From positions 992,001 to 1,056,000 of the forward strand of contig NC_018178.1 in NCBI RefSeq assembly GCF_000279145.1: a stretch of DNA of 64,000 nucleotides, read 5' to 3'. The notes under the pieces were generated by a model. That model searched no databases and was not told the origin of the DNA. It saw only the letters and a list, made by a program, of their open reading frames with translations. The position numbers and the translations under genes are program-made. This stretch comes from Melioribacter roseus P3M-2. Its GTDB lineage: Bacteria > Bacteroidota > Ignavibacteria > Ignavibacteriales > Melioribacteraceae. The first letter of the stretch is position 1, and each line of letters begins with the position of its first letter. Positions 25,535 through 35,031 of the stretch are shown one piece after another.

Positions 25535-26346
25535 TTTAAAGTGAGATTAAGAACGCTCATCGGATCGATTCTCTTTGAATACCATTGAACTCCCCAATGG
25601 AGATGCGGACCGGTAGAACGACCGGTAGAACCGACTTCGCCAATGACGTCTCCTTTTTTCACTTTTTGTCCGTCGGTTACGTATAATTTATCCAGATGCA
25701 GATATATCGAATTCAAGCCCAAACCGTGGTCGATCAAAACAAAATTGCCGTTGAAGTAGAAATTTTTTCCCGCAAGGACGACAATTCCGTCGGCTGCGGC
25801 TTTGACGGGAGCGCCTCGTCCCACGCCTCCGATATCGATGCCATTGTGCGGCTTTTTCGGAACGCCGTTTAAGATCCTCTGACTGCCGAAAAGGCTCGTA
25901 ATTCTGCCGCCTTCAACCGGCATAATAAATCCGTCGTCAAACATCATCGAATCGACCAGTCCGATCTTTTTGCGGGCTTTTTTCATAATTTCTGACTCCC
26001 GTTCTATTCTTTCCATTTCTTCAGCCGGCGGATTGACGTATCTGCTTTTTACTTTCAAACGCTGGATTTTATACTTTCGTTTTTTAACCGTCAGTTTCTC
26101 GGTTTTTACGCTTCCGTCTTTAAAAATTATTTTCAAGGTTTTCGGACCTTTTTCATCCCTGTCCAAACCGATTACAAATCTGCCGTTTTTATCTACCTGA
26201 ACCGGCTCGCCGTCCAGATATACTTCGGATATATTTTCTCCCGTTCCGACCATAACGGAACCCTGAATCGGCTCGCCCGCTAATTTGTATTCCTGAGCAT
26301 TACAAATTACGGTCAGGGAGAATAAGAGCAATAACAAATATTTCAT
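25531..26346 (-). CDS. Secreted M23-family peptidase (LytM domain)
   Basis: A 271-residue cell-wall peptidase. A signal peptide (MKYLLLLLFSLTVICNA) leads into an Ig-like beta domain (~20-95, EVYLDGEPVQVDKNGRFVIG), a basic linker, and the LytM zinc domain (~130-265) with PHNGIDIGG and GPHLHWGV providing the zinc ligands and FYFNGNFVLIDHGLG. It cleaves peptidoglycan cross-links or acts as an amidase activator. The start at 26346 after GAGGAAAG fits the signal peptide. It is 11 bp downstream of the TPR/beta-barrel gene. Confidence 0.88.
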   Translation of the reverse strand: MKYLLLLLFSLTVICNAQEYKLAGEPIQGSVMVGTGENISEVYLDGEPVQVDKNGRFVIGLDRDEKGPKTLKIIFKDGSVKTEKLTVKKRKYKIQRLKVKSRYVNPPAEEMERIERESEIMKKARKKIGLVDSMMFDDGFIMPVEGGRITSLFGSQRILNGVPKKPHNGIDIGGVGRGAPVKAAADGIVVLAGKNFYFNGNFVLIDHGLGLNSIYLHLDKLYVTDGQKVKKGDVIGEVGSTGRSTGPHLHWGVQWYSKRIDPMSVLNLTLN

Positions 26347-26357
26347 TTTTACTTTCC

Positions 26358-29252
26358 TCAAAATGCCGTCCAATAAACCGATAACTGAGTTGAAAAATAT
26401 CTGTAGCTCGCGTCGTCCCTGGATGTGCTTCCCATTCCCATTCGACCGCTGATAGTAAGGTTTTCCAAAGGACGATAGAGCGCTTCGAGATGACCTTCGA
26501 GCGCAATAAATTTACTGAAAGGAATGTATCCTATCTTTCCGCCGAGTATAACCGTTAAATCCTTCTTTTTTTCGAGCTCGTTGTCCAGCCAGAAACTGTG
26601 CGATTCGAAATTCTGAGGCGAATAGTAATACTGCGATTTGAATCTATAATTCGTGTAATAATATTCGTAGCCGAGTATTAAATCGTTGTAAACGTATTTA
26701 CCGAGTCGTATCATCAAGTCGTTGCCTTCGTTGATATCGGAAACGGAAATATATTGAAACGACCCGCTGATTTTAAGTCCGTTCTTGTGGATGTAATATC
26801 CGCCGATACGATAGAGCGAGGCGTAATATTGCTGATCGATCAAATAGGGCGAATAGAGAATCAAAGCTCCGTCGGAATTCTGATAAGTAAACGACACGGA
26901 AACCGTATCCTTAATTTCGAAATTTGCAAACGCTTCTTTTTCTTCGCGCCGTAACGTTCCCGCTGAATTGGTTATTCCGAATCCCGTGCCGACGTTAAAG
27001 CGCTTCGAAATACGAATAGTTATCAATCCCTTCAACGTTCTGTAACTTCTGGCGCCGATATAATCGTAGGTGGAAATTATGTCCGGGTCAAGGATTTGAG
27101 AATTCGAGTTGAGGCGTGTCGAACCGAACAGAAATCCCGCGGAGAGATAATTATTTATTCCCAGATCGGCTCGAATTCCGAAAGTGGAAAGACTGAAACT
27201 GATATTGTCGGAATAATATTGAGAAAGGGGCGCAATTCCCACATAATACGGAAACGTTTCGAGTATAGCCGCAATGCCGGTAATCGGCAGCCAGCCCTTT
27301 CGGAGTTCCACCATTGCGACTCTCGAGGAATCGAGGTCCCAGGTTTCAAGGAGCATATTATATATATTACGCGCCGAATCGGGCTCTCCCAATTTCAGAT
27401 AAGAGTCGCCCAGATACAATTGCGCTTCGAAATCCGTCGAATCATCTTCTACCAGCTCCTTAAACGCGCGTACGGCGTTTACCGAATCGCCCATTGCATA
27501 ATAAACTTTTGCGCGCTGCAATGCGGCGTCGTAATTGTATCCCAGGTCAAGCACCTGATTGTATGCTTCGAGAGCTCTTTGATATTCTTTCGCGCAGAAA
27601 AGCACGTCGCCGTATTCTTTGAGTATCAGCAAATTCGGCTCGGCTTTCGACATATACTCTTCGTAAAAAACCAGACCGTCCTTGCAATTGCCGTCGAGAA
27701 CTTCCTTGCGCCCTTTCTCCAGAATCCGGTAGAGTTTTTCCTCTTCTTCTCTCAACTTTTGCCAGTCGATATCCGACTGTAATTTAATAACCTCGTCGTT
27801 GGTTGGGTCGATGCCGCGCGCTTTGTCGGCGTATTTTTGCGCCTCGTCAAATTTTCTTTCAATCAGCATCAAAGACCCCATTGCAATATTTGCGTCCAGA
27901 CTGTTTGGTCTTTTCTGCAAAACGTTATTGAGATATTGTTTGGCAAGCTCCAGGTCTCTTTTTATCCAAATTGAAACCTGAGCTCTGAATAATTGATAAT
28001 CGAGATTGTCGGGGTATTTTTCCAGAAGTTTGTCGGTAATATCGATTGCCCGGTCGAACTCGCGATTCCACGCCGCCATTCTTGCGTACTGAAAAATAAG
28101 TTCGGGGTCCTCTTCGTCCGGGACTTCTTCAAAGTATTTATCGAGGTAAGCCATTGCGCTGTCGTAGTACTGAAGATACTCGTAATAGCGCGAAAGAATT
28201 TTAAGCGCCTCTTTGTCGAGCGGATTTTTTTCGAGTCTTGATTTCGCTCTGTCGAGATTGAGCCGGTAGAGACTGTCGCGGAACTGCACCACATAATCCC
28301 ATTTGGATTGGAAGCGTTCGTCGTCGCTGTGCGCAAAACCGATAATTTGAAGCTGTTGATACGCTTCTTCGATTCGTTTGGCTTTAAGCAATTCGTCGAC
28401 GAGTTTAAACCTCATTTCCACATCGGAAGGACTCTTTTTGAGAAGGCGATAATACCTGTCGATCGGATATTCTTTTTCGAATGCGCGCGGATTTTGCTGT
28501 GTAACGTAAGCCTGTCTGTTAACAATATCGAGGCCGTCTCTGGCTTCTTTGAAAAACGGTTTTATCGCAAGGGCTTTTTCGAAAGCGTCTTTGGCAATTC
28601 TGTATTTGCCCAGCCACATCGTAAAATAACCGTACCGGCTCCAGAGCCGCCAGTCGTCGGGATATCTTTCCACGTATTTCTTGAGTATCGTTTCGCCTTT
28701 TTTAATGCTTCCGGTTTTTGCGAGTATTTCGGTATATCGGATAATTTCGTCGGGCGAGGCATTGTCGTCCCGCTTCAGATATTCGTCGTACCATTCTTCG
28801 GCTTTGTTCCAGATTTCCATCCAGCGGTAGCATTTACCGATTTCCAGGTAATTGATCGGATTGTCGGGATTGATTGCAATTTCCCTCAAATGCCCTTCGA
28901 TTTTTTTATTGAGTATGTTATACCATACTTCCTGAACTCTTCTTAGATTTTTAAGATATTCGTTTCTTCTGGAATTGTTTTTTTCGAGCGCAATGGCTCT
29001 TCTGAAATCGAGGACTGCGTTTTCATATTGCTTGCGTTGTTCAAAACAGAGAGCTCTTAAATTGTAGCCTTCGGGATTTTGCGGGACTGCGGAAATATAC
29101 TTGTTTAACTGGTCGATTGCTTCGCCGTATCTGCCGTTTTCCATATGCTCGAGAGCGGTTTTGCGGTAAATTTCTACGTCAACGTTTTGCGCATGCATTA
29201 ACTGCGCAATCATAAAAATTATTAACAGAATTGTAAGCCGCTCTCTATTCAT
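26358..29252 (-). CDS. TPR-repeat protein with C-terminal outer-membrane beta-barrel
   Basis: A 964-residue envelope protein: signal peptide (about 1-21, ending MHAQ), then ~15 tetratricopeptide repeats (~25-650, e.g. YGEAIDQLNKYISAVPQNPEGYNLRALC), then a C-terminal domain (~680-964) with alternating aromatic/hydrophobic strands ending in YWTAF, a terminal Phe typical of outer-membrane barrels. The barrel resembles the YaiO-type. It probably forms a periplasmic scaffold anchored in the outer membrane; the M23 peptidase encoded next may be a partner. The start at 29252 places the signal peptide at the N-terminus. Confidence 0.85.
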   Translation of the reverse strand: MNRERLTILLIIFMIAQLMHAQNVDVEIYRKTALEHMENGRYGEAIDQLNKYISAVPQNPEGYNLRALCFEQRKQYENAVLDFRRAIALEKNNSRRNEYLKNLRRVQEVWYNILNKKIEGHLREIAINPDNPINYLEIGKCYRWMEIWNKAEEWYDEYLKRDDNASPDEIIRYTEILAKTGSIKKGETILKKYVERYPDDWRLWSRYGYFTMWLGKYRIAKDAFEKALAIKPFFKEARDGLDIVNRQAYVTQQNPRAFEKEYPIDRYYRLLKKSPSDVEMRFKLVDELLKAKRIEEAYQQLQIIGFAHSDDERFQSKWDYVVQFRDSLYRLNLDRAKSRLEKNPLDKEALKILSRYYEYLQYYDSAMAYLDKYFEEVPDEEDPELIFQYARMAAWNREFDRAIDITDKLLEKYPDNLDYQLFRAQVSIWIKRDLELAKQYLNNVLQKRPNSLDANIAMGSLMLIERKFDEAQKYADKARGIDPTNDEVIKLQSDIDWQKLREEEEKLYRILEKGRKEVLDGNCKDGLVFYEEYMSKAEPNLLILKEYGDVLFCAKEYQRALEAYNQVLDLGYNYDAALQRAKVYYAMGDSVNAVRAFKELVEDDSTDFEAQLYLGDSYLKLGEPDSARNIYNMLLETWDLDSSRVAMVELRKGWLPITGIAAILETFPYYVGIAPLSQYYSDNISFSLSTFGIRADLGINNYLSAGFLFGSTRLNSNSQILDPDIISTYDYIGARSYRTLKGLITIRISKRFNVGTGFGITNSAGTLRREEKEAFANFEIKDTVSVSFTYQNSDGALILYSPYLIDQQYYASLYRIGGYYIHKNGLKISGSFQYISVSDINEGNDLMIRLGKYVYNDLILGYEYYYTNYRFKSQYYYSPQNFESHSFWLDNELEKKKDLTVILGGKIGYIPFSKFIALEGHLEALYRPLENLTISGRMGMGSTSRDDASYRYFSTQLSVYWTAF

Positions 29253-29332
29253 CCGAGTTTTATAAAGTTGACAGGTCAAAGTTATTAAATTATCCGTAAT
29301 TATGCCGTATTTTAGTTCAATTGTGGCATACT

Positions 29333-29377
29333 AAAAAAAATCCCGGAATAATCTCGCGCGCAGATTAATCCGGGATT
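29333..29377 (-). terminator. Rho-independent terminator of the KamA gene
   Basis: Long hairpin with arms TCCCGGA/TCCGGGA (29341-29347 with 29369-29375) and inner arms TAATCT/AGATTA, closing on CGCGCGC, followed on the - strand by eight T residues. It lies 22 bp after the KamA stop. Confidence 0.92.
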
Positions 29378-29399
29378 AACAGTCAAATCAATTTATCCG

Positions 29400-30737
29400 T
29401 TATTCGAAATTTTCCGATTCGTCGTCGTAGATATGTTCGTGAAAGATCGATTCGAGCTCATCTTCGAAGAAGAATTTATCGCCTCCGAAAGCGGGTTTAA
29501 GCTGGTCGAGCCAGATTGCCTTCTCGTCGTATTTGGCAAAGAACGGTCTGGCGACCCAGTCCGGATCTCTGCCCTGCAAAAATCTAAGTACGATTGTCTT
29601 TTCGCCGTTAACTTCGCTTACGCCGAGAATTTGAACTTTGCCCGGAGTGGCGCTCATACTGGGTCCTCTCACCGTACGGCAAACGCCGCTAACATTCTTG
29701 TAGGCGTTTCGATAAATATTCCACGCTTCGACGAGCGGAACGCCGAAGAATTCCTGAGCGCCCGTATCGCGAGCCACAAACATGTAATAAGGGATGCAGT
29801 TCAAATTGACCTGCTTGCGCCACATTTCAGCCCATACTTCGGACGAGTCGTTAATATGTCTCAACAACGGCGATTGCGTTCTAATCTGCGCGCCCGTCGC
29901 CCTGATTCTTCTTATTGCTTCTTCGGCCGCAGGAGTGCTCAGTTCAACGGGATGATTGAAATGCGCCATGATTGCCAGATTCTTACCCTTTGAAATAATC
30001 TTTTCGAAGAGTCTTATCAGATCGTCGGCGTCGGGGTCGTCAATAAAGCGGTATGGCCAGTAGCCGATTGCTTTGGTTCCGATTCTTATAGTCTGAAGAT
30101 TTTCGATGTCGGCGTCGAGTATTTGATCGATATAAGAGGCGAGAATTTTAGTCTTCATTATTAACGGATCGCCGCCGGTAAAAAGCAGATCGGTTACTTC
30201 GGTATGTTCTTTCAAGTACCTAATCAACAATTCTGTTTCTTTCATCGCGAATTTCAATTCGTTCATACCGACAAATTGAGGCCACCTGAAGCAGAAAGTA
30301 CAGTAAGCGTGACACGTTTGTCCCTGACTCGGGAAAAACAGGACGGTTTCCCTGTACTTATGCTGAACTCCCGTTAATTCGATACCGTCAATTTTCGGCA
30401 CGTTGTACTTTTGTCCCGCAGGGTGTGGATTGAGTTCCCACCTGATGTTTTTAACCGTTTCTTTTATCTCTTCCTGCGGCGCGTTGGAATCGAGCAATTT
30501 CTCCACTTCCTTATAATGTTCCTGCCGCAGCATTTCCGCGCGCGGGAACGTTAACGTAAAAATCGGATCGTCGGGAATATTATTCCAATCTATCAGTTCC
30601 TCGACTACATAATTGTTTGTTTTGAAAGGAAGAACCGTACCGACAACTTCAATGGCTTTCTTCTCGTAATCGCTCAATTTTTGCAATTGCGGCAATTCCT
30701 TCCAATTCCTCAGCGTAAAGCTCTTATAATTTCTCAT
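29400..30737 (-). CDS. KamA-family radical SAM protein (lysine 2,3-aminomutase-like)
   Basis: A 445-residue radical SAM enzyme with the cluster motif Cys142-x3-Cys146-x2-Cys149 (QTCHAYCTFCFRWPQF), the GGDP motif (LLFTGGDPL) and a KamA-like PLP region late in the protein. Classical lysine aminomutase is ~410-470 aa, so length fits, but the LRWPQF signature and divergent C-terminus mark a KamA-family subgroup of unproven substrate. It could interconvert alpha- and beta-lysine or act on another amino acid. Own terminator; AAAGGAG RBS before the ATG. Confidence 0.88.
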   Translation of the reverse strand: MRNYKSFTLRNWKELPQLQKLSDYEKKAIEVVGTVLPFKTNNYVVEELIDWNNIPDDPIFTLTFPRAEMLRQEHYKEVEKLLDSNAPQEEIKETVKNIRWELNPHPAGQKYNVPKIDGIELTGVQHKYRETVLFFPSQGQTCHAYCTFCFRWPQFVGMNELKFAMKETELLIRYLKEHTEVTDLLFTGGDPLIMKTKILASYIDQILDADIENLQTIRIGTKAIGYWPYRFIDDPDADDLIRLFEKIISKGKNLAIMAHFNHPVELSTPAAEEAIRRIRATGAQIRTQSPLLRHINDSSEVWAEMWRKQVNLNCIPYYMFVARDTGAQEFFGVPLVEAWNIYRNAYKNVSGVCRTVRGPSMSATPGKVQILGVSEVNGEKTIVLRFLQGRDPDWVARPFFAKYDEKAIWLDQLKPAFGGDKFFFEDELESIFHEHIYDDESENFE

Positions 30738-30889
30738 GACAGGCTCCTTTCGTTTTATTTAAGAAAATAGGATAATCGAAAACGGAACCAGCATGCTTAG
30801 TTATAACTAGCGACACTGATTCATCTCGACCGGACAGCGGGTATACGACTACGGACTTTCGACAGGATATTTCGGTATAAAAAAGATAT

Positions 30890-31054
30890 TTATTTTAAAG
30901 ATGTTACTTTATTAACGTCGTCAAGTTTTACGAATTTTTCCTGGAATTTATATTTGCCGTTTTCTGATTTAACCGTAGAAACCACTTTAACATTCACAAA
31001 AGCCGCTTTTGCTTTCGCTTTTGCTTTATCTGCAAAGCTTTGTTGTTTTGCCAT
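30890..31054 (-). CDS. Small basic protein, 54 aa
   Basis: Not recognised as a named family. It begins MAKQQSFADKAKAKAKAAFV and ends LDDVNKVTSLK, with the strands VNVKVVSTVKS and GKYKFQEKFVKL between; strongly basic with an Ala/Lys-rich N-terminus. The AAAGGAG-type RBS at correct spacing, the clean stop and core-like codon use support it. It lies alone between KamA and YbaK. A ribosome- or nucleic-acid-associated role is possible from the charge but cannot be shown. Confidence 0.65.
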   Translation of the reverse strand: MAKQQSFADKAKAKAKAAFVNVKVVSTVKSENGKYKFQEKFVKLDDVNKVTSLK

Positions 31055-31126
31055 TTAAATAATCTCCTTTTTTTGAGCTTCAAATTTAAGAAAAAACCGC
31101 AATAAAAAGAAAATAAATCGGCAGGG

Positions 31127-31600
31127 CTACTTTATTAGTTCGGAGAATTCCGCATTTGTAATTTCTCTCAGATTCTCGGGCGAAATCAGCAACTGCACCC
31201 CTCTCGCTCCGGCGCTGACGTATATTTTGTCCCACATTTGCGCCGTTTCGTCGATAAACGTCGCATATTGCTTTTTCATTCCGATCGGAGAACATCCGCC
31301 TCTGATATAGCCGGTTAGCGGCTGAAGTTCTTTAACTTTAACCAGCTCAATCTTCTTGACGCCGGCAGTAGAAGCGGCTTTTTTCAGGTCGATCTCACAG
31401 TTGCCGGGAATTACAAAAACAAAGATATCGCCGGATTCGTTCTTTGCGACGAGCGTCTTAAAAACCCGCTCCGGCTCGGCTCCTATTTTCCGGGCTACCG
31501 AAACGGCATCGATTTCGTCTTCGCTGAATTCGTAAACCGCAGTCTCGTAACCTACGTTCAGTTTATCGAGTAATCTGAGAGCGTTAGTTTTTGCCGTCAT
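31127..31600 (-). CDS. ybaK: Cys-tRNA(Pro)/Cys-tRNA(Cys) deacylase YbaK
   Basis: A 157-residue YbaK/EbsC-family editing domain that hydrolyses mischarged Cys-tRNA(Pro). Signature stretches: KTNALRLLDKLNVGYE, ARKIGAEPERVFKTLVAK, VFVIPGNCEIDLKKAAS and the glycine loop GYIRGGCSPIGMKKQ. Length normal. It overlaps the end of the sigma-54 regulator gene by 17 bp, so is translationally coupled to an apparently unrelated gene. Confidence 0.92.
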   Translation of the reverse strand: MTAKTNALRLLDKLNVGYETAVYEFSEDEIDAVSVARKIGAEPERVFKTLVAKNESGDIFVFVIPGNCEIDLKKAASTAGVKKIELVKVKELQPLTGYIRGGCSPIGMKKQYATFIDETAQMWDKIYVSAGARGVQLLISPENLREITNAEFSELIK

Positions 31601-32936
31601 TTTCGTTCAAACCGTAATTTTCGATTTTCGAATATAAAGTGGGCAGGGATATGCCCAGAATTTCCGCCGCTTTCGGTTTGTCCCAGCCGGTACGATCCAG
31701 AACGAATTTTATATGCTTCTTTTCCATTTCCTTGAGCGATATAAGTTTATTCGGATTGTCGTAAAGACCGGTTTTTATCAAGAGATTTTCTTTATGCAAA
31801 ACTTCATCGTTAGAAAGGACAATAGCCTGCATCAGAGTATTTTCCAGTTCGCGCACGTTACCGGGCCAATCGTAATCCGTCAACGCTTCCATGGCTTCAG
31901 CAGAGATTTTATTTACGTTCTTGTGAAGTTCGGCGTTCAATTTATTGAGAAAATAATTAACAAGCGCGGGAATATCTTCTTTCCGTTCTCTTAAAGGCGG
32001 CGCGTCGATCGAAACGACCTTCAGTCTGAAATAAAGATCTTCTCGAAATTTGCCTTCCTTTACGAGCCGCTCCAGGTTTCTGTTGGTTGCCGTAATAATA
32101 CGCGCTTTCATCGGTATCAAATTTTCGCCTCCGACGCGTTCGAATTCCCTTTCCTGCAAAACTCTCAATAATTTCACCTGAAGATGCGGGGACATTTCCG
32201 AAATTTCGTCGAGAAAAATGGTTCCCTCGCCGGCTAGTTCGAATTTCCCTTTTTTCAATCTGTCGGCTCCGGTAAAAGCGCCTTTTTCGTGTCCGAACAA
32301 TTCGCTTTCCAGCAGCGACTCGGTAATTGCAGTACAATTTACGGCTACAAAAGGATGGTTCTGCGTAATGCCGCTGTAATGAATCGACTTAGCGATCAAT
32401 TCCTTTCCTGTGCCGCTTTCGCCCTGTATCAAAACAGTCACTCTGTTTGTTGAGACCTGCCCGATTATCTTATAGATTTCTTTCATGGAAGAAGATTTGC
32501 CGATCAGTCTTTTTTCGGGTTTGAATTCTTCGGCTTCTTTTTCGATCATCGAGCCGATTCGTTCGCTCAACTGTTTCGATTCCAAAGCGCGTTCAACCGC
32601 AATTTTTAGTTTTTCGATGTCGAGCGGCTTTTCGAAATAGTCGTACGCGCCTTTTTGCATCGCCTCGATTGTCGTTTTATAATCGTCGTGAGCTGTTATC
32701 AGTATGATCTTTGCATGAGAGTCGGTCTCTTTTGCCTTCTGCAAAAATTCGATGCCCGACAAACCCGGCATTCTGATATCGGAGATAATAAGGTCGGGCA
32801 AACCGGCTTCAAAAATTTCGAGCCCTTCATTGCCGTCGCGCGCGGATAAAACTCCATAACCGAGTTTCTTGAAATAGTTAGTTAACGTTTGACGAATCGA
32901 ATCGTCGTCGTCGATGATTAATAATTTGGGTTTCAT
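31584..32936 (-). CDS. NtrC-family sigma-54-dependent response regulator
   Basis: A 450-residue regulator: receiver with Asp53 phospho-acceptor (IISDIRMPG), AAA+ domain (~145-380) with GESGTGKE Walker A, the sigma-54 contact loop GAFTGA, and a Fis-type HTH at the end (WDKPKAAEILGISLPTLYSKI). It activates sigma-54 promoters on signal from the kinase encoded upstream (4-bp overlap). The targets are not visible nearby. Confidence 0.95.
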   Translation of the reverse strand: MKPKLLIIDDDDSIRQTLTNYFKKLGYGVLSARDGNEGLEIFEAGLPDLIISDIRMPGLSGIEFLQKAKETDSHAKIILITAHDDYKTTIEAMQKGAYDYFEKPLDIEKLKIAVERALESKQLSERIGSMIEKEAEEFKPEKRLIGKSSSMKEIYKIIGQVSTNRVTVLIQGESGTGKELIAKSIHYSGITQNHPFVAVNCTAITESLLESELFGHEKGAFTGADRLKKGKFELAGEGTIFLDEISEMSPHLQVKLLRVLQEREFERVGGENLIPMKARIITATNRNLERLVKEGKFREDLYFRLKVVSIDAPPLRERKEDIPALVNYFLNKLNAELHKNVNKISAEAMEALTDYDWPGNVRELENTLMQAIVLSNDEVLHKENLLIKTGLYDNPNKLISLKEMEKKHIKFVLDRTGWDKPKAAEILGISLPTLYSKIENYGLNENDGKN

Positions 32937-35029
32937 TTTTCATGCGGAATTTTAATTCGAAAAATTGTTTCTCCCGGCTGAGATTTTACGAGCACAAGAT
33001 CGCCGCCGTGGAGTTCGATTATTTTTTTTGATATCGAGAGTCCGAGCCCGGTTCCCGAAGCTTTGGTAGTGTAAAACGGATCGAAGATTCTATCTTTATC
33101 TTCGATTCCCTTTCCGTTGTCTTTAATGTATAAGCAGAAACGGTCATCCTCGAAAGAAGAGTAAAATTCGAGTCTGCCGTTTTTATCGATTGCGTCTAGC
33201 GCATTTTGAGCAAGATTAATCAACACCTGTTTGAATTTATCCGGGTCGACGTTCAATGTAACTTTTGCAACATTATTGACAATCTCAACGTTTTTGTCGG
33301 ATTGATCCGGCATCGTCTGCCTTACAACGTCTTCGCACAAAGAATGAATATCGGCGTCCGATTTCGAAATTGTCAGTTCTCTCGAAAACCGAAGAACTTC
33401 TTTGACCAGATTGGTAAGCCTTGTAATTTCCTTGTTGATAATAAAAAACGATTCTTTTTCGTCTTCTGTCAGATCGAGCGATTTGCTCAAAATATCGGCG
33501 TTCATTTTTATCGAAGTAAGCGGAGTTTTAATTTCGTGGGCAAGGACGGCTGACATCTTTCCCAGCGAAGCGAATTTTTCCGACCTTATAATTTCGGCTT
33601 CCAATTTCTTTCTGTCGCTTATATCGATTTCCACGAACAGATAACCCGAGCCCGGGTCGCCGTTTTCCGACACGGAAATCAACAGGTCTTTTTCGTTTCG
33701 GCTCGCGGTAATTACGCGAATCTCGCCCAGATAAATATTCTTTTGTTTAACAGCGTTTATAATTTCGTCGAGCGTTTTTTCCGACAAACCGAACTGCGCT
33801 TCGCGAATCGATTTACCTTTCAGACCGGATTTTAATTCGCATTCGCAAATTTCGTAGAACCGTCCGTTCGCTTCGATAATCTTCAAGTCCTTGTCGACTA
33901 TGGCAATTGCGGCAAGCGATTTTTCGAACGCGTTCAACAGCACGGAAATTCTTTCTTCTTTTCTTTTTAATTCGCGGATATTATTACTCAACGTTTCAGC
34001 CATGTTGTCGAAAGCGCGGGACAATTCGCCGATTTCATCGTTCGAGCGGATGTTGGTCTTAACGTCGAAATTGCCGCGTTCTATTTCGTTTACTTTTTCT
34101 TTTAAGATTGATATCGGCTGCGCGATAATTTTCGAAAATGCAAAAGAAAGAGTAACGCTTACTATAATTCCGACGAGCGCGCTGTAGAGAAAGAACCGTA
34201 TCTGTTCGCTTCCCGGCTCGACGCCGAATATTATTCTTCCGATGGGAATTTGTATCAATAGAATTATAATTGGGACGAAGATCAATGCGACAAAAAATAT
34301 TTTTTTATTAAGACTGAAAGCCGCAACTTTCTCCTTTGCGACCGGAAACATATTATATTTGCCAACGGCTACGGCGGTAAAGAAAATGAAGCCGACCGTA
34401 AACGCCAGCGGACTTATTTCAACGAGATAATAAAAGCCGAGTATCCACGGTAAAAGCAAACCGAAGATATACGTTGCCGTGCTCGTAATTACAAGTCCGA
34501 ATAGATACAACATCAATTGTTTTTTGTAAACGGGATTGTCCGTCGATTTGTATTTTAAAATAATCCAGTAATAATTCAAGAGAATCAAAATCAAATACCA
34601 GATTAAGTAGAGCGGATAGAGATCGCTGAAATACGGATAGAAGCTGAAATCGTGAGCGTGCGATTCTCTTACCAGCCACCCTTTCCATAACATTACCAGC
34701 AAAACTACCGAAGGAACTATTATCAGGAATTCCGCAAGCTTTGTTTTAAGAGTTTTATGAGGATAGTAAATGGTAAAAAACGTAATCGAAACCATAATCA
34801 AAAGGAGCAGGGAATGGCACGAACGGTCGAGCAGAGTTACGTCGTGCGACGGCATGAACACAAAATGAATCGTGTGCGAAATCAAATAGCCGACTATAAG
34901 AAAGAGCGTCAACAAAAAAAGCCTGGTGTTTACCGTTTCGCCCGCGCGGGCATAAATCACATAAATTAGTCCGACCGCCGCAATAAACGACGAAGCAAGA
35001 AAAATTATTTGAGTCAATAACATTCCCAT
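32933..35029 (-). CDS. NtrB-like membrane histidine kinase (7TM-HAMP-PAS-HisKA-HATPase)
   Basis: A 698-residue sensor: seven or eight transmembrane helices in the first ~280 residues, a HAMP linker (~300-355), a PAS domain (~365-460), HisKA with His498 (VLAHEIKTPLTSI), and HATPase (NLAQNALDAI, DNGKGI, GTGLGLSI). It phosphorylates the sigma-54 regulator downstream. It follows the DUF3078 gene by 2 bp and overlaps the regulator by 4 bp. Confidence 0.93.
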   Translation of the reverse strand: MGMLLTQIIFLASSFIAAVGLIYVIYARAGETVNTRLFLLTLFLIVGYLISHTIHFVFMPSHDVTLLDRSCHSLLLLIMVSITFFTIYYPHKTLKTKLAEFLIIVPSVVLLVMLWKGWLVRESHAHDFSFYPYFSDLYPLYLIWYLILILLNYYWIILKYKSTDNPVYKKQLMLYLFGLVITSTATYIFGLLLPWILGFYYLVEISPLAFTVGFIFFTAVAVGKYNMFPVAKEKVAAFSLNKKIFFVALIFVPIIILLIQIPIGRIIFGVEPGSEQIRFFLYSALVGIIVSVTLSFAFSKIIAQPISILKEKVNEIERGNFDVKTNIRSNDEIGELSRAFDNMAETLSNNIRELKRKEERISVLLNAFEKSLAAIAIVDKDLKIIEANGRFYEICECELKSGLKGKSIREAQFGLSEKTLDEIINAVKQKNIYLGEIRVITASRNEKDLLISVSENGDPGSGYLFVEIDISDRKKLEAEIIRSEKFASLGKMSAVLAHEIKTPLTSIKMNADILSKSLDLTEDEKESFFIINKEITRLTNLVKEVLRFSRELTISKSDADIHSLCEDVVRQTMPDQSDKNVEIVNNVAKVTLNVDPDKFKQVLINLAQNALDAIDKNGRLEFYSSFEDDRFCLYIKDNGKGIEDKDRIFDPFYTTKASGTGLGLSISKKIIELHGGDLVLVKSQPGETIFRIKIPHEK

Positions 35030-35031
35030 AA

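Noticed and set aside
28308-28946. + strand open frame of 212 codons
   Set aside because: Antisense to the TPR protein, whose repeats and length are clear.
29301-29330. TATGCC ... GGCATA inverted repeat upstream of the TPR gene
   Set aside because: Six-base arms near a terminator are easily chance; not listed as an operator.
30738-30889. Possible RNA gene between KamA and the small protein
   Set aside because: No stable paired structure or promoter could be seen by eye.
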